From Pseudobacteriovorax sp. (GTDB lineage: Bacteria; Bdellovibrionota_B; Oligoflexia; Oligoflexales; Oligoflexaceae), in assembly GCA_013215145.1 (NCBI GenBank), contig JABSRP010000012.1, forward strand, positions 1 to 64,000: 64,000 bases of DNA, read 5' to 3'. A program made the position numbers and the translations under genes. Position 1 is the first letter of the stretch. Every line of letters begins with the position of its first letter. The notes beneath the pieces were generated by a model that was not told the origin of the DNA, did no database searches, and was given only the letters and a program-made list of their open reading frames with translations. Below, piece by piece: positions 45,111 to 53,905 of this stretch.

Positions 45111-45704
45111 ATGTTGTTGTCGTTGAATCGTAAAAAGTTCCGAAAAATATCGGATCGCATCCCTACTTTCCTATACTTTTGCCTAACCGTGTTTTCCTTC
45201 GTTACCTTAATGGTGGCTAAGCAAGACTATGATGCTCGCCGCAGTATGATCAATCCCACCGAAAGCATCGCAATTCAACTCCCAAGCACTAAGCCAAAAT
45301 TATCGCAGGAGTCAGTCGATATTGCTCTTGCCATGTATAATATCGAAGTCCCTAGTAATGTGAAAAAACCTTACTACGACCCTACATTCGAAGATAGAGG
45401 CCTGACAACACTGAGAGGCTGGGGTAAGAAATTAGAGGTTTCTGTGGGGCCGGCAGCCTTCGAAAGTTGGGCTCTACTAGGTTCAACACTAGCTCACGAA
45501 ATTGAAGTTCATTGTAAGCAGAATTTTACTGCGATTCGTATCCAAGATCTAGTTGGGCTTGACGGAACATCTAATGCCGAACGCGAAGCTTACAGTCATG
45601 AGCTTAGCAATGCCGAGAGATTTGGTCTTAGTGATAAAGAAGCGGCAAGCATCGAAGCAACTATGAATTTCTACTACCCCGAGTCAGGTGACTTAGCACT
45701 ATAG
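45111..45704 (+). CDS. Membrane-anchored protein with HExxH motif
   Basis: About 197 residues, function unknown. One hydrophobic segment lies near the N-terminus (FLYFCLTVFSFVTLMVA), followed by a soluble domain. The motif AHEIEVH is a possible zinc site, and AEREAYSHEL about 30 residues later could give the third ligand, as in zincin families that carry HExxH and a later E..AY. The start ATG 45111 has GAGG 5 bases upstream; ATG 45063 would add a Leu-rich run with no ribosome-binding site. Peptidase activity is a guess from the motif. Confidence 0.72.
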   Translation: MLLSLNRKKFRKISDRIPTFLYFCLTVFSFVTLMVAKQDYDARRSMINPTESIAIQLPSTKPKLSQESVDIALAMYNIEVPSNVKKPYYDPTFEDRGLTTLRGWGKKLEVSVGPAAFESWALLGSTLAHEIEVHCKQNFTAIRIQDLVGLDGTSNAEREAYSHELSNAERFGLSDKEAASIEATMNFYYPESGDLAL

Positions 45705-46153
45705 TTTAGGCAGCTTCGATCTATTCTAAGATCTGAAAAACCCTCTTCTAAAAAGTAGAGGGCTACCGAGATGGCTTGATTTGAGTTTTCCGCAAGTATC
45801 CTTAGCGGCCGATCTTGATCCCGACTTTGAAAGTCCTTCAGGTCAACCGTTTTGATGTTTACTACCTCTTTGGCACTATCAATGACTTCGGCTTCACTGA
45901 GTCGACTATCAAATACCCTGGATACATCATCTGATCCGCACCAAGATACTTTGGCTCTTTGTGCTAAAAGCCAGTTTATATAGGTAATAAACTTTGTCTC
46001 GCTCCAATCTGTCAATTGCCATAGATCCTCAAGCCGATTAAGTCTAACGCTGTTCAAAACCCAAGGGGCTACTAACAGCTTTTGACAGACAAATGGTTCC
46101 CAGAAAGGCATCTGAATATGGTAAAGAGGAGTCTTAAGGCTAACTTGGTACAT
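45674..46153 (-). CDS. Rhodanese-like protein without catalytic cysteine
   Basis: A 159-residue protein. The C-terminal half follows the rhodanese pattern: SRVFDSRLSEAEVI resembles the VIDVREPEEY strand, VVNIKTVDL the loop before the second helix, and RILAENSNQAISVALYFLEEGF the active-site loop and helix. Where active rhodaneses have Cys (CxxGxRS), this one has Ala/Glu, so sulfur transfer is unlikely. The N-terminal 75 residues are unassigned. It overlaps the carbonic-anhydrase-like gene by 14 bases and the convergent membrane gene by 31 bases. The family call is my reading of the pattern only. Confidence 0.62.
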   Translation of the reverse strand: MYQVSLKTPLYHIQMPFWEPFVCQKLLVAPWVLNSVRLNRLEDLWQLTDWSETKFITYINWLLAQRAKVSWCGSDDVSRVFDSRLSEAEVIDSAKEVVNIKTVDLKDFQSRDQDRPLRILAENSNQAISVALYFLEEGFSDLRIDRSCLNYSAKSPDSG

Positions 46154-46670
46154 AGTTGCTTTTGTACTCGATATAGTAAGCAGACGACGTCAGTAAAAAA
46201 CTTTTTTCCTCTTCGCTGACCTCGCGAACAACTTTTCCTGGGTTACCTTTAATCAAAGAATTTTCTGGAAATACCTTACCCGGTGGCACAAGGGTGCCTG
46301 CGGCTACGATACTGTTAGCGCCAATGACACAACCATCCATTAAAATCGCACCCATGCCGATTAAGGAGGGACCGTGGACTTCGCAACCGTGAATGGTTGC
46401 GTTATGACCAATGGTGACATCGTCGCCGATGATTGTGGGATGCTTGCCGTTGGTGACGTGAATCACAGCTCCGTCTTGAACATTGGTGCGGGACCCTATG
46501 CGAATATGACAGCAATCTGCCCGCACAGCGGTATTAAACCAAAAACTACATTGGTTACCGACGATCAAATCCCCAACCAAATGGGCTCCGCTAGCTAAGA
46601 AAACTCCTTCACCTAGCTGCGGCAAAACAGATTTATAGGGTAGTAAACTCGAGCCTGGCATTAAATACAT
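46140..46670 (-). CDS. Gamma-carbonic-anhydrase-like hexapeptide protein
   Basis: A left-handed beta-helix protein of about 176 residues of the YrdA/gamma-CA family. Hexapeptide turns are clear (VGDLIVGNQCSFWFNTAVRA, IGMGAILMDGCVIGANSIVA). The three zinc histidines sit in IHVTNG, IGHNAT and IHGCEV. Related proteins are carbonic anhydrases or have unknown roles. ATG 46670 has GAGAGGAA upstream; the longer reading to 46742 would enter the preceding gene. It is downstream of the NAD(P)HX repair gene by 14 bases. Confidence 0.91.
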   Translation of the reverse strand: MYLMPGSSLLPYKSVLPQLGEGVFLASGAHLVGDLIVGNQCSFWFNTAVRADCCHIRIGSRTNVQDGAVIHVTNGKHPTIIGDDVTIGHNATIHGCEVHGPSLIGMGAILMDGCVIGANSIVAAGTLVPPGKVFPENSLIKGNPGKVVREVSEEEKSFLLTSSAYYIEYKSNYVPS

Positions 46671-46684
46671 GGTATATTCCTCTC

Positions 46685-48238
46685 TTAATGAACCACAATT
46701 TGATTGATGATGTCCTCTATGGTTCCATGACCTCCCTTGCAAACCTGTAAGGTACGGTAGGCAGCTTGAACTAGTAGCAGTTGCGCAATGACAACACTCG
46801 TACTCAAAGGTAACCCTGCTGCAGCAATGGCTGCTGTGACACCGACCAGCACATCACCAGACCCCGCTTGGCCTAAAATGGGTGCTGACTCTGATATCAA
46901 AAGATTGGGTGTATTGGACTCTGAACCTAGCATGATTGGCGTCGCTGTTTTGTAAAATATGTCCAACCCGTGTGTTTCACATTTGTTTTTTAGCTTCTGC
47001 AGATCTTTCAGGCTCTTTGGCGTTGCGCAGACTAATTGACTCTTGATTGCTTCGCCAGGATGAGGGGTCAAAAGAAAGCGAGATTTTGGTAGTTTACCTC
47101 CAAGACTGCCACCGATCCCATGAATCGCACCGGCGTCTAAGATAACTTTAAGATCCTGCTCGTCGCAGATCCTTGCTAATTCTGAAAGAAATGCCTCTGT
47201 TAGGAGTGACTGCGACATGCCAGGCCCAATGACAAGGACTCTAACCTTGCGACTTAGAATGTGGTTGAAGATGTCATCTTCTTTGAGATGACCGCGAGCA
47301 TCAAAAAAGTCTTCTCTAACAATAAAAGGAGGTGTGTGTTGAGCCCTATCAGGCAGCGATAAACTGGTCCAACCGGCCCCTGCTTTAGCACAAGCTTTGG
47401 CTGACAGAATGGGAGCACCTGTTTTACCAACGCTTCCACCAATAATAAGAACATGACCTCTCTGGTATTTATGTAGATCCTTGCTAAGTTTCGACCAAAT
47501 CCTGGGGATTTGCCCTGGTTTGACTCGAACCTGTCTGATCGTATGATGGGATTCTACATCGCGAATAGCCTGGGGAGAAAAATCGACGGGAACAACGATC
47601 ACGTCCCCACACAGGGTTCGCGAGGGGCTCATAACATGACATGGCTTCTTTCTGCCAAATGTGATCGTAGTATTCGCAGGTAATATCGGTGCGAAATCAT
47701 CATCGATAGAATCAGGATGGAGACCACTGGGCACGTCTACAGCGATCACATATGCGGGCTGCCATTGCCGAATTTGGCTAAGAGCATCTGCCCAAGGGCC
47801 GCCTGTCAAAGGACGGGTGATGCCAATTCCAAAACAACCGTCGACGACCACTGTTTTTTCTCGCACGAATGCGGAGAGATTGAGGTCGGTAATAGGTCTA
47901 AGATCTAGGCCCCGAGTTGGCTTGGGAAATGGACGTTCTTCGGCTTTACCTGACCCGGAAAAGGCGCATACGGGAATCTGATGCTTGTGCAAAAGGTTGG
48001 CAAGAATTAAGGCGTCCCCTCCGTTCCCGCCCTTACCGCAGAAAATGAGGTACCGAAAGCCGAGCTTATGCTGGCTCATAATGACTTTAAAAAGCCCCTC
48101 TGCTGCCTGCTGCATCAAATGAGACAGCGGAATCCCATGCCTCTCAATCGACTGTTGGTCGATGGATTGGGCTTCGAATTGAGACCAAATCGTGTGAGTC
48201 TCTAGTTCGTCTGGCAAACTGAAGGGGTGGGAGGTCAT
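46685..48238 (-). CDS. nnr: Bifunctional NAD(P)HX epimerase/dehydratase
   Basis: A metabolite-repair enzyme that restores hydrated NADH and NADPH. The N-terminal YjeF epimerase domain is marked by CGKGGNGGDALILANLL and VDVPSGLHPD. The C-terminal ADP-dependent dehydratase domain (kinase-like fold) is marked by KYQRGHVLIIGGSVGKTGAP, LLTPHPGEA and GQAGSGDVL. It is 517 residues, normal for the fusion. ATG 48238 overlaps the stop of the upstream 99-residue gene by 4 bases. Confidence 0.95.
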   Translation of the reverse strand: MTSHPFSLPDELETHTIWSQFEAQSIDQQSIERHGIPLSHLMQQAAEGLFKVIMSQHKLGFRYLIFCGKGGNGGDALILANLLHKHQIPVCAFSGSGKAEERPFPKPTRGLDLRPITDLNLSAFVREKTVVVDGCFGIGITRPLTGGPWADALSQIRQWQPAYVIAVDVPSGLHPDSIDDDFAPILPANTTITFGRKKPCHVMSPSRTLCGDVIVVPVDFSPQAIRDVESHHTIRQVRVKPGQIPRIWSKLSKDLHKYQRGHVLIIGGSVGKTGAPILSAKACAKAGAGWTSLSLPDRAQHTPPFIVREDFFDARGHLKEDDIFNHILSRKVRVLVIGPGMSQSLLTEAFLSELARICDEQDLKVILDAGAIHGIGGSLGGKLPKSRFLLTPHPGEAIKSQLVCATPKSLKDLQKLKNKCETHGLDIFYKTATPIMLGSESNTPNLLISESAPILGQAGSGDVLVGVTAAIAAAGLPLSTSVVIAQLLLVQAAYRTLQVCKGGHGTIEDIINQIVVH

Positions 48239-48534
48239 TTTTCGACCGTGCCACCCGCACGCTCAACGACTTTGATGATTTTACCAGTCACGTCAGACTT
48301 TAAAGGCCGGTGGGAAAGCGCGATTTTTTCCTTGGCTAGGGTGTACGTGGTGCCATCTGCCGATTCACTGCGATCGAAGCTAAGGGTAGAGGTGCCAAGT
48401 TTAGATAAGGTCACAATGAGCTGTTCGTTTTTCTGGCTAAAGCTGACGATTTTACTGAGAGCTCGGTCTCCCATGGCAGTTTCGAGAGAGGAAACAATGG
48501 AATCTGGGTTTTTCTCGGGAAAAAATATTTTCAT
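48235..48534 (-). CDS. Small conserved-looking protein of unknown function
   Basis: A 99-residue soluble protein with no recognised domain. The sequence is a mix of short strands and helices with no cysteine, signal peptide or membrane segment. ATG 48534 follows CAGGG at good spacing. It overlaps nnr by 4 bases and follows the next small gene by 10 bases, so it belongs to the same leftward operon. Confidence 0.7.
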   Translation of the reverse strand: MKIFFPEKNPDSIVSSLETAMGDRALSKIVSFSQKNEQLIVTLSKLGTSTLSFDRSESADGTTYTLAKEKIALSHRPLKSDVTGKIIKVVERAGGTVEK

Positions 48535-48544
48535 AGTGACCCTG

Positions 48545-49018
48545 TCATTTTTCTAGGACTGCACTCCAAATATCATGCAGAAGTTGTTTGATAATCATGT
48601 CGTCGGTCACGAATAATTTGTTATCCATGCACCACCTTATGCCACCAAGAGCATCCAATCTCGCCTCAAACTGGTGCAAAACACGACGCCTCAGTTGGAA
48701 CGATTCGGTGAATTCTAGTATCGCCATAAGTTTTGTGCCAGATCTTTCTACTTTTAGCTGAATATTTTCTGCTAAGATAACGAATCCCTGTAACAAGCCA
48801 TCTGCGTCTTTGTCCATAGGACAAAGGTTGAGTTGGCGGTCGTCTTGGGTGTGCTCATTAAACGCAGCGACGCTCATTAAAAGGTCTTGGTAAATAGAAG
48901 AGACCTTTTTTGAGATAGCTCTTTTGTTGTGTTTTTGAACTTCGTCGGGGTTGTCCAAGAACCACTGGCCATCTTTAAGCTTGGACTTCGCCAGAGTTTT
49001 AACCCAAAAAAGATCCAT
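48545..49018 (-). CDS. Protein of unknown function
   Basis: A 157-residue soluble, mostly helical protein, not recognised. It has three cysteines and no signal peptide or membrane segment. GGGAGG lies 6 bases before ATG 49018. It sits 23 bases after the TPR/beta-barrel gene and 10 bases before the next small gene, within one leftward run. Confidence 0.72.
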   Translation of the reverse strand: MDLFWVKTLAKSKLKDGQWFLDNPDEVQKHNKRAISKKVSSIYQDLLMSVAAFNEHTQDDRQLNLCPMDKDADGLLQGFVILAENIQLKVERSGTKLMAILEFTESFQLRRRVLHQFEARLDALGGIRWCMDNKLFVTDDMIIKQLLHDIWSAVLEK

Positions 49019-49041
49019 AATGCGCCTCCCATTTTACAGGC

Positions 49042-50751
49042 TCAAAAGGAGTAGGATGCCGTAATGTTCCCATAGAAGTCTGTCAAAAAAGTGGGGAATT
49101 CGTCACGAAGCGCTGTTTTCACTGCTTTCCTTAGCTCTTCTGGGTTGTCTGGTTTGATCTCCTGTACTTCACGATCGTAACCAGCAACATGGAGGCTAAT
49201 TGATAGCCAATTAGAAAACAAAACTTCAATCGTTGCGATACCAGCCAAATTTTGGTGAGAAAAATCGGCGTCGGTATTCTCTTCCCCGGGCTCGGTGGCT
49301 TCTATGATATCGTTGCGTCGATTACCCTGAACCTGCTCGTAATATCCATCGAGGGATAGTTTCAGGTTTTTTGTAAAGTCGTATGTGGCTCGGATCCCGA
49401 GCCTATTATACCAGTCAGGTCCATCAGTCTCGGTTATCACGTAATTAAACTGGCTTAAATCGGCTGAGGCTAACACCCGAAGCCTTTGGTTGACCTGGAG
49501 GTTGAGAGAAAGGTGCTCGCTAGTTTGTTCCAGCCTTCGAGCCTCGAAATAATTTTGTATGTGATAGTCAACTTTTAGGAGGATCCAGTACTTAGGGTTC
49601 TTTTGTCCGAGACTCAGCGTAAAATTAGGCAGTGAGCTTTGAAGCTTGCTGTCATTGTCGGGAAGAAAAAGAAGATACTCTCCCTTCAGTCCCAACCAAG
49701 TGTTGTTTCCAATATTCCACTCAGGACCCATAGCAACAGCCACATCGGAAAAGGACTTGGCCTGGGTGGTATTGATAATCTCTCCGCGAAATGTCTCCCT
49801 CGGTGAGGCTAATATGTCGCGAACGTTATCTTTCAACTGCAGCTGACTGGACTGGACAGACAAGTTGGAATGAAAATGGCTGCGTTTGCTTTTAGAACCG
49901 AAGTAAAAATCTTTCCCGTACTGAGCAAAAACTCCGAATTCCGTGCGTTCTGCTTCGGCTTGACTGTCTCCTGAAAAGTCCTGACTTTGGCTAAGGTGCT
50001 GAGCAAAGATGCCGGCTTTGTTATCGGTTAGTAGAAAGCCTTCAATCTCCACCGTAGGTGCTTGTTGGCGTTGCTGGCTTGAGCGCCGATCGTTTCGTTT
50101 TGATTTAGCCAGCTTTTGCCGTTCGCGCTCGCGTTCCCTCTCCTTCTCTCGCCGCGCAGCTTCTTTTCTTTCCTGTATTTCTAATAGCTTAGACTGAGCG
50201 AAGCGCTGATAATTGCGTTTGCTTTTGATGAGCTTGCTCGGCAGGACGACAGCCTGTTCCATAAGCGTGAGGCCAAGCTGATAATCCTTGGTTTTTATCG
50301 CACAAACGCCGCCATAATAGCTTGATAAGTCAAAGAGAGCATGGCCGCTCGGTACGATCTGAAACCCTCTGAGGGCCTTCTCGTACTTCTTTTTTTTGAG
50401 GAAGGTCTGACCGTACTCATATGCAGTCTCGGGGTCGAAGTTCTCGACCACAAGCTGCGAGAAGATTTTGGCTGCCTGATCAATTTTACCAAGTCGATAA
50501 TAAGATTTTGCAATATGAATCCGCGAGGGCTCGTGGCTAGGATAGCTCCTCAAAATAATGGTAAAGGCGCTGATCGCATCGTCAAAGCGACTTTGTTGAA
50601 ACAGCTGAGAGGCCTTTTTATACATTTTTAATACGCCAGTTTGCTTGCTGCCCGAGGATTGAGCGAGCGATACAGTTCCTGGCAGTCCTGTCCCGATGAC
50701 CATGGCAAAGGCCCATAGGCAAATGAGAGGCAGAACTGTTAGCTTTGGCAT
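49042..50751 (-). CDS. TPR protein with C-terminal outer-membrane beta-barrel
   Basis: A 569-residue secreted protein. The signal peptide ends near SLAQ. Residues about 40-185 hold four or five TPR-like repeats (QLFQQSRFDDAISAFTIILR, SYYRLGKIDQAAKIFSQLV). A highly charged Arg/Lys/Glu helix (about 190-225) leads to a C-terminal region of about 330 residues with alternating strands that ends in NITASYSF; a final aromatic Phe is the outer-membrane insertion signal. The order resembles surface-assembly or export barrels with periplasmic TPRs, but the family is unassigned. Confidence 0.83.
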   Translation of the reverse strand: MPKLTVLPLICLWAFAMVIGTGLPGTVSLAQSSGSKQTGVLKMYKKASQLFQQSRFDDAISAFTIILRSYPSHEPSRIHIAKSYYRLGKIDQAAKIFSQLVVENFDPETAYEYGQTFLKKKKYEKALRGFQIVPSGHALFDLSSYYGGVCAIKTKDYQLGLTLMEQAVVLPSKLIKSKRNYQRFAQSKLLEIQERKEAARREKERERERERQKLAKSKRNDRRSSQQRQQAPTVEIEGFLLTDNKAGIFAQHLSQSQDFSGDSQAEAERTEFGVFAQYGKDFYFGSKSKRSHFHSNLSVQSSQLQLKDNVRDILASPRETFRGEIINTTQAKSFSDVAVAMGPEWNIGNNTWLGLKGEYLLFLPDNDSKLQSSLPNFTLSLGQKNPKYWILLKVDYHIQNYFEARRLEQTSEHLSLNLQVNQRLRVLASADLSQFNYVITETDGPDWYNRLGIRATYDFTKNLKLSLDGYYEQVQGNRRNDIIEATEPGEENTDADFSHQNLAGIATIEVLFSNWLSISLHVAGYDREVQEIKPDNPEELRKAVKTALRDEFPTFLTDFYGNITASYSF

Positions 50752-50941
50752 AATTCAGGGCTTCCATGTTTTGTGCTGTCAATATTGTATCATCAAAAGC
50801 ACAGATTTGCTGGGGTTCGCAGGATAAGAAAATTTTGAAAATCAATAATTTTAATGGGTTCCCAGTTGCACCATGGTTCTGGTATCATCTTTCTATCCAT
50901 TACAATTACTATCATTTCCCTAGTAATAGTTTACTCAAAGG

Positions 50942-50970
50942 TTGACGTGGTGGATTTGCTTATATATAAG
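50942..50970 (+). promoter_or_regulatory. Sigma-70-like promoter of rpoZ
   Basis: TTGACG (50942-50947) and TATAAG (50965-50970) are 17 bases apart, each matching consensus at five of six positions. Transcription would start near 50977, about 27 bases before the rpoZ ATG. Confidence 0.78.
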
Positions 50971-51003
50971 CAGAAATTCACCTTTTCACAGGAGTCTTTA
51001 TCT

Positions 51004-51237
51004 ATGGCCCGAGTTTCCATTGAAGATTGTTTAGAACACATCGAGAACCGTTTTGCACTAGTTTCGGTGGCATCGCATCGTACAAGGCAGCTAATGGAAG
51101 GAAAAGCGCCACTCGTTAAGACTAAGAATAAAGAGGCGGTCACAGCACTGCGTGAAATCGCTGAAGGAATGGTTACCTCAATGGGTGATCGAGTTGTGAA
51201 TAATGAAATAGTTGATCATAATCCGATGGAATCTTAG
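51004..51237 (+). CDS. rpoZ: RNA polymerase omega subunit
   Basis: A 77-residue omega subunit that aids RNA polymerase assembly and forms part of a ppGpp site in many bacteria. The family pattern is clear: MARVSIEDCLEHIENRFALV, then ASHRTRQL and KEAVTALREIAEG. The start is ATG 51004 with AGGAG upstream; a reading from 50854 would include the promoter. No spoT or gmk is adjacent. Confidence 0.95.
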   Translation: MARVSIEDCLEHIENRFALVSVASHRTRQLMEGKAPLVKTKNKEAVTALREIAEGMVTSMGDRVVNNEIVDHNPMES

Positions 51238-51251
51238 GCTGATCGTTTGGC

Positions 51252-51617
51252 TTAGAGTTCACCGCCTGACACGGCAGCACCGATTATAAATAGGCTTGTC
51301 AGCCGATCGAGAAGTTCTTCCTTGGACACGTATTGTGTTTTAAACCAGGGTTGGCTTCTTATGTCCTTCCAAATTTCATCTCCCAGAACTTCGGCTATGG
51401 CTTCTCCGACTATGTCTCTAAAATCCAGATAATCCCAAGCCATCTCGTTTTGGCACTGCATCTCACTCAAATAGCGATTGCAAAAGACATCGTAGCTCAT
51501 ATAGCTGTTCGCTGTGATGTAGCCGCGGATGTAGTCATCCAATAGGCTTTTGTTTTTTTGCAGGTACTGTTGCTTCCGCTTTTTTCGTACCTCTGCTAGG
51601 TAAATAATCTCGCTCAT
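51252..51617 (-). CDS. Protein of unknown function
   Basis: A 121-residue soluble protein, not recognised, convergent with rpoZ across 14 bases. The N-terminus is basic and helical (VRKKRKQQYLQKNKSLLDDY) and the rest is helix-prone with many aromatics. AGGAAG lies 6 bases before ATG 51617. Confidence 0.68.
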   Translation of the reverse strand: MSEIIYLAEVRKKRKQQYLQKNKSLLDDYIRGYITANSYMSYDVFCNRYLSEMQCQNEMAWDYLDFRDIVGEAIAEVLGDEIWKDIRSQPWFKTQYVSKEELLDRLTSLFIIGAAVSGGEL

Positions 51618-51816
51618 AGGATCTTCCTAACCACAGATCAGTAAGTGTAACTCTCATTCATCAAGGATAATATCGGCGAATATTCAGGTTAACTTAAGCT
51701 CGATATCTCGAAATAACCCATAAGTTTGCCTAGTTTAATAGGAAAAATCTGATTGGCTGTAGCCATTGGTATGCTTAGGATTCGTGGATATACTGGTATC
51801 AAGGTTAGGAGGCCTG

Positions 51817-52185
51817 ATGAAATATGATGTGGGCAGTATGGTTTTCGATCGGATTGGTCGGCCTGGGGTGGTGGTCAAGCGCAACTCCGATGGGTCAGCT
51901 GTGGCCGAAAAATCTGGCGAACGCTTTGAGCAGGCGAAACTGAATGGATTTATCAACGGATTAAACCCCACTGATCGGAAAGATTTTAATCAGGTATCTG
52001 CAGAAGTTAGGCAACGCAAGATCCCAGAGGAAAAAGTCGCTTTTCTTCAAGAGAAAGTCGAGCAGCTTCGTCAAGATCCCACGCGGTGGGTCTTGAAGCG
52101 GTACTTAGAAAGCGAAATGGCATTCATTATGAACTCAGAGGGTATTCATCCTCCTGATTTTGTATTTACAGACAAAGATATTTAG
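51817..52185 (+). CDS. Unknown protein, first of a tandem paralogue pair
   Basis: A 122-residue soluble protein of unknown function. It aligns by eye with the next gene: GSMVFDRIGRPGVVVKRNSDG against GDLVPKAGIYTNPGVVVEKKDDG, then FNQVSAEV against FNEILDQI, and LRQDPTRWVLKRYLESE against LKVDPANTKIVQYLRNQ. The N-terminal part looks like a small beta-barrel (KOW/Tudor-like at most), followed by helices. ATG 51817 has GGAGG 4 bases upstream. It precedes the paralogue by 13 bases. Confidence 0.75.
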   Translation: MKYDVGSMVFDRIGRPGVVVKRNSDGSAVAEKSGERFEQAKLNGFINGLNPTDRKDFNQVSAEVRQRKIPEEKVAFLQEKVEQLRQDPTRWVLKRYLESEMAFIMNSEGIHPPDFVFTDKDI

Positions 52186-52198
52186 AGAAGGAGAACCC

Positions 52199-52594
52199 AT
52201 GTCGAATATTGGAGATTTAGTGCCTAAAGCCGGGATTTATACCAATCCTGGAGTGGTGGTGGAAAAGAAAGATGACGGTACCGTGGTCATTGATACCGAA
52301 CCAATGACGATCCATAAGTACCACCGTTACACCAATACAACAGGTTTGGATGAAGCAGAAAAAAATAAATTTAATGAAATCCTCGATCAGATCTATACTA
52401 GCGAAGATGACGTCGAGAAAATCAATGGTATCCAACAAAACATCGATAAGCTCAAAGTAGATCCCGCAAACACTAAAATTGTCCAGTATTTGCGTAATCA
52501 GCAGTCTCATTTAATTCGGAAAGCGCAGGAATTACCCCGGTCTTACAACTGGGATACTTCTAACATTCGCGGTCTTAAGCGGGATGAAGTCTAA
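52199..52594 (+). CDS. Unknown protein, second of a tandem paralogue pair
   Basis: A 131-residue soluble protein, paralogous to the gene before it, with the same layout of a short beta-rich N-terminus (NPGVVVEKKDDGTVVI) and a helical remainder. AGAAGGAG lies 6 bases before ATG 52199. The two genes form a small operon and may make subunits of one complex. Both faces are polar and no catalytic motif is visible. The gene is convergent with the receiver-like/TPR gene, whose stop is 2 bases away. Confidence 0.76.
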   Translation: MSNIGDLVPKAGIYTNPGVVVEKKDDGTVVIDTEPMTIHKYHRYTNTTGLDEAEKNKFNEILDQIYTSEDDVEKINGIQQNIDKLKVDPANTKIVQYLRNQQSHLIRKAQELPRSYNWDTSNIRGLKRDEV

Positions 52595-52596
52595 GT

Positions 52597-53811
52597 CTAG
52601 ATCGCTTTAGGAGTAATCTGCTCCAGCAGCCGACGAGCTTTCTTGTAATTGGGCTCCTTAATTAGGGCTAGCTGAAGAAACTGTTTGGCCATATCGACTT
52701 TTCCCCAACGTGAGTAACAGAGCCCCATGTTATAAAAAAGCATGGGGCTTTTGTCTTGCTGGGGCAGCACATACTGGGCCTTTGAGTAATGTGAAAGAGC
52801 TTCCTCATATTTTTCTTGCTTGACTAAATGAATCCCTTTTTGATTGAGCGTTGACGCAACCTTTGATGCTGTCGCAGACTTAGCTAGTAGGTCTCGGCTT
52901 TCTTCCAATCGACCTTGCTCAAACCTAAGTGTTGCAAGACCATTGAGTGCAGATCCACAATTTGCATCTTTGCTGAGAGCGACTCGGTAGTAGTGCTCGC
53001 CCTTTTGCGCATCGTTGAGTTGTTGATGAATCTCACCAATTTTCACCAATCGGGAAATATTGTTTTTATTGCGCCTTTGGAGCATCCTTAACGAATCTAA
53101 GGCAGCTCTGTGGGAGCCATTGGCGATCATCAACTCTATCATTTTTAGTTTTGCGGGATAGTAGTTTGCGTCAAGCCCAAGAGCTTTTTTGTAAAAATCT
53201 TCAGCCGATTCGCTGCCTTCACTAAAATGGGCAAGAAGGCCTTTTCCATAGAAATATCTGGCTGACTGATGTTGATCAAGTATACCCGCTTTTTCAATTT
53301 GCTGAGATATTCTCTCTACCAGGTCGGGATCAGTTCCGGGGCGTAGTAGATCAAGAGAGTGAAGCACCTTGCGCCAGAGTTTTTCTCGCTTCACGTTTAT
53401 CGACGATGGGTTTAGAAGGCAGTCTTTAATTTGCCGTAATCCGTTTTTGATTTCTGATTTCATATTTGGCATGTAAACCACGTTATGAATACCCAGTTCC
53501 TTGAAGTAGACTTCGTCCTCCGCCTGTGTCTCGGAGGTTATCACGATGAGCCGTTCGTCAATGTCAAACTTAGGGCTGATTTCGAGCAGCTCCTCGATGA
53601 TGGCTCCACCGATTCTGTCCTTACATTCCCAATGAATAATAATTTTTGGGGTGTTATGGATGCGAGACCAGGCTGAACGCAATGGAGTATCTGAACTCAG
53701 ATTAATCACGGGTATTTTTAAATGGTCGAGTAGTCGCCTGACCTGAAGGGAAACCCAGTGCATATTACGATCGCAAATAAAGACTGTTTCGTTGAATACT
53801 TTGGCTGTCAT
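52597..53811 (-). CDS. Receiver-like domain plus TPR protein
   Basis: A 404-residue protein. Residues about 8-130 look like a receiver-type alpha/beta domain: VFICDRN, KIIIHWECKDR, RLIVITSET and NVVYMPNM fall where receiver strands 1, 3, 4 and 5 would be. The usual phospho-Asp is not clearly present (IIIHWEC), so it may be a pseudo-receiver. Residues about 180-400 hold six or so TPR repeats (EHYYRVALSKDANCGSALNG, SHYSKAQYVLP, FLQLALIKEPNYKKA). It probably acts as a protein-protein adaptor in the cytoplasm. Confidence 0.8.
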   Translation of the reverse strand: MTAKVFNETVFICDRNMHWVSLQVRRLLDHLKIPVINLSSDTPLRSAWSRIHNTPKIIIHWECKDRIGGAIIEELLEISPKFDIDERLIVITSETQAEDEVYFKELGIHNVVYMPNMKSEIKNGLRQIKDCLLNPSSINVKREKLWRKVLHSLDLLRPGTDPDLVERISQQIEKAGILDQHQSARYFYGKGLLAHFSEGSESAEDFYKKALGLDANYYPAKLKMIELMIANGSHRAALDSLRMLQRRNKNNISRLVKIGEIHQQLNDAQKGEHYYRVALSKDANCGSALNGLATLRFEQGRLEESRDLLAKSATASKVASTLNQKGIHLVKQEKYEEALSHYSKAQYVLPQQDKSPMLFYNMGLCYSRWGKVDMAKQFLQLALIKEPNYKKARRLLEQITPKAI

Positions 53812-53905
53812 AGTTCCGGCGGTCCTCTATCTGTTTATCACTCGGACACCATCGACAGACTTTGCCGTAGTATTAAGAAAACAATTATTTGTCCAATAAA
53901 ATTCA

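Noticed and set aside
50854-51003. N-terminal extension of rpoZ with a membrane-like segment
   Set aside because: It spans the rpoZ promoter at 50942-50970, and omega begins at the conserved MARVSIEDC with its own ribosome-binding site.
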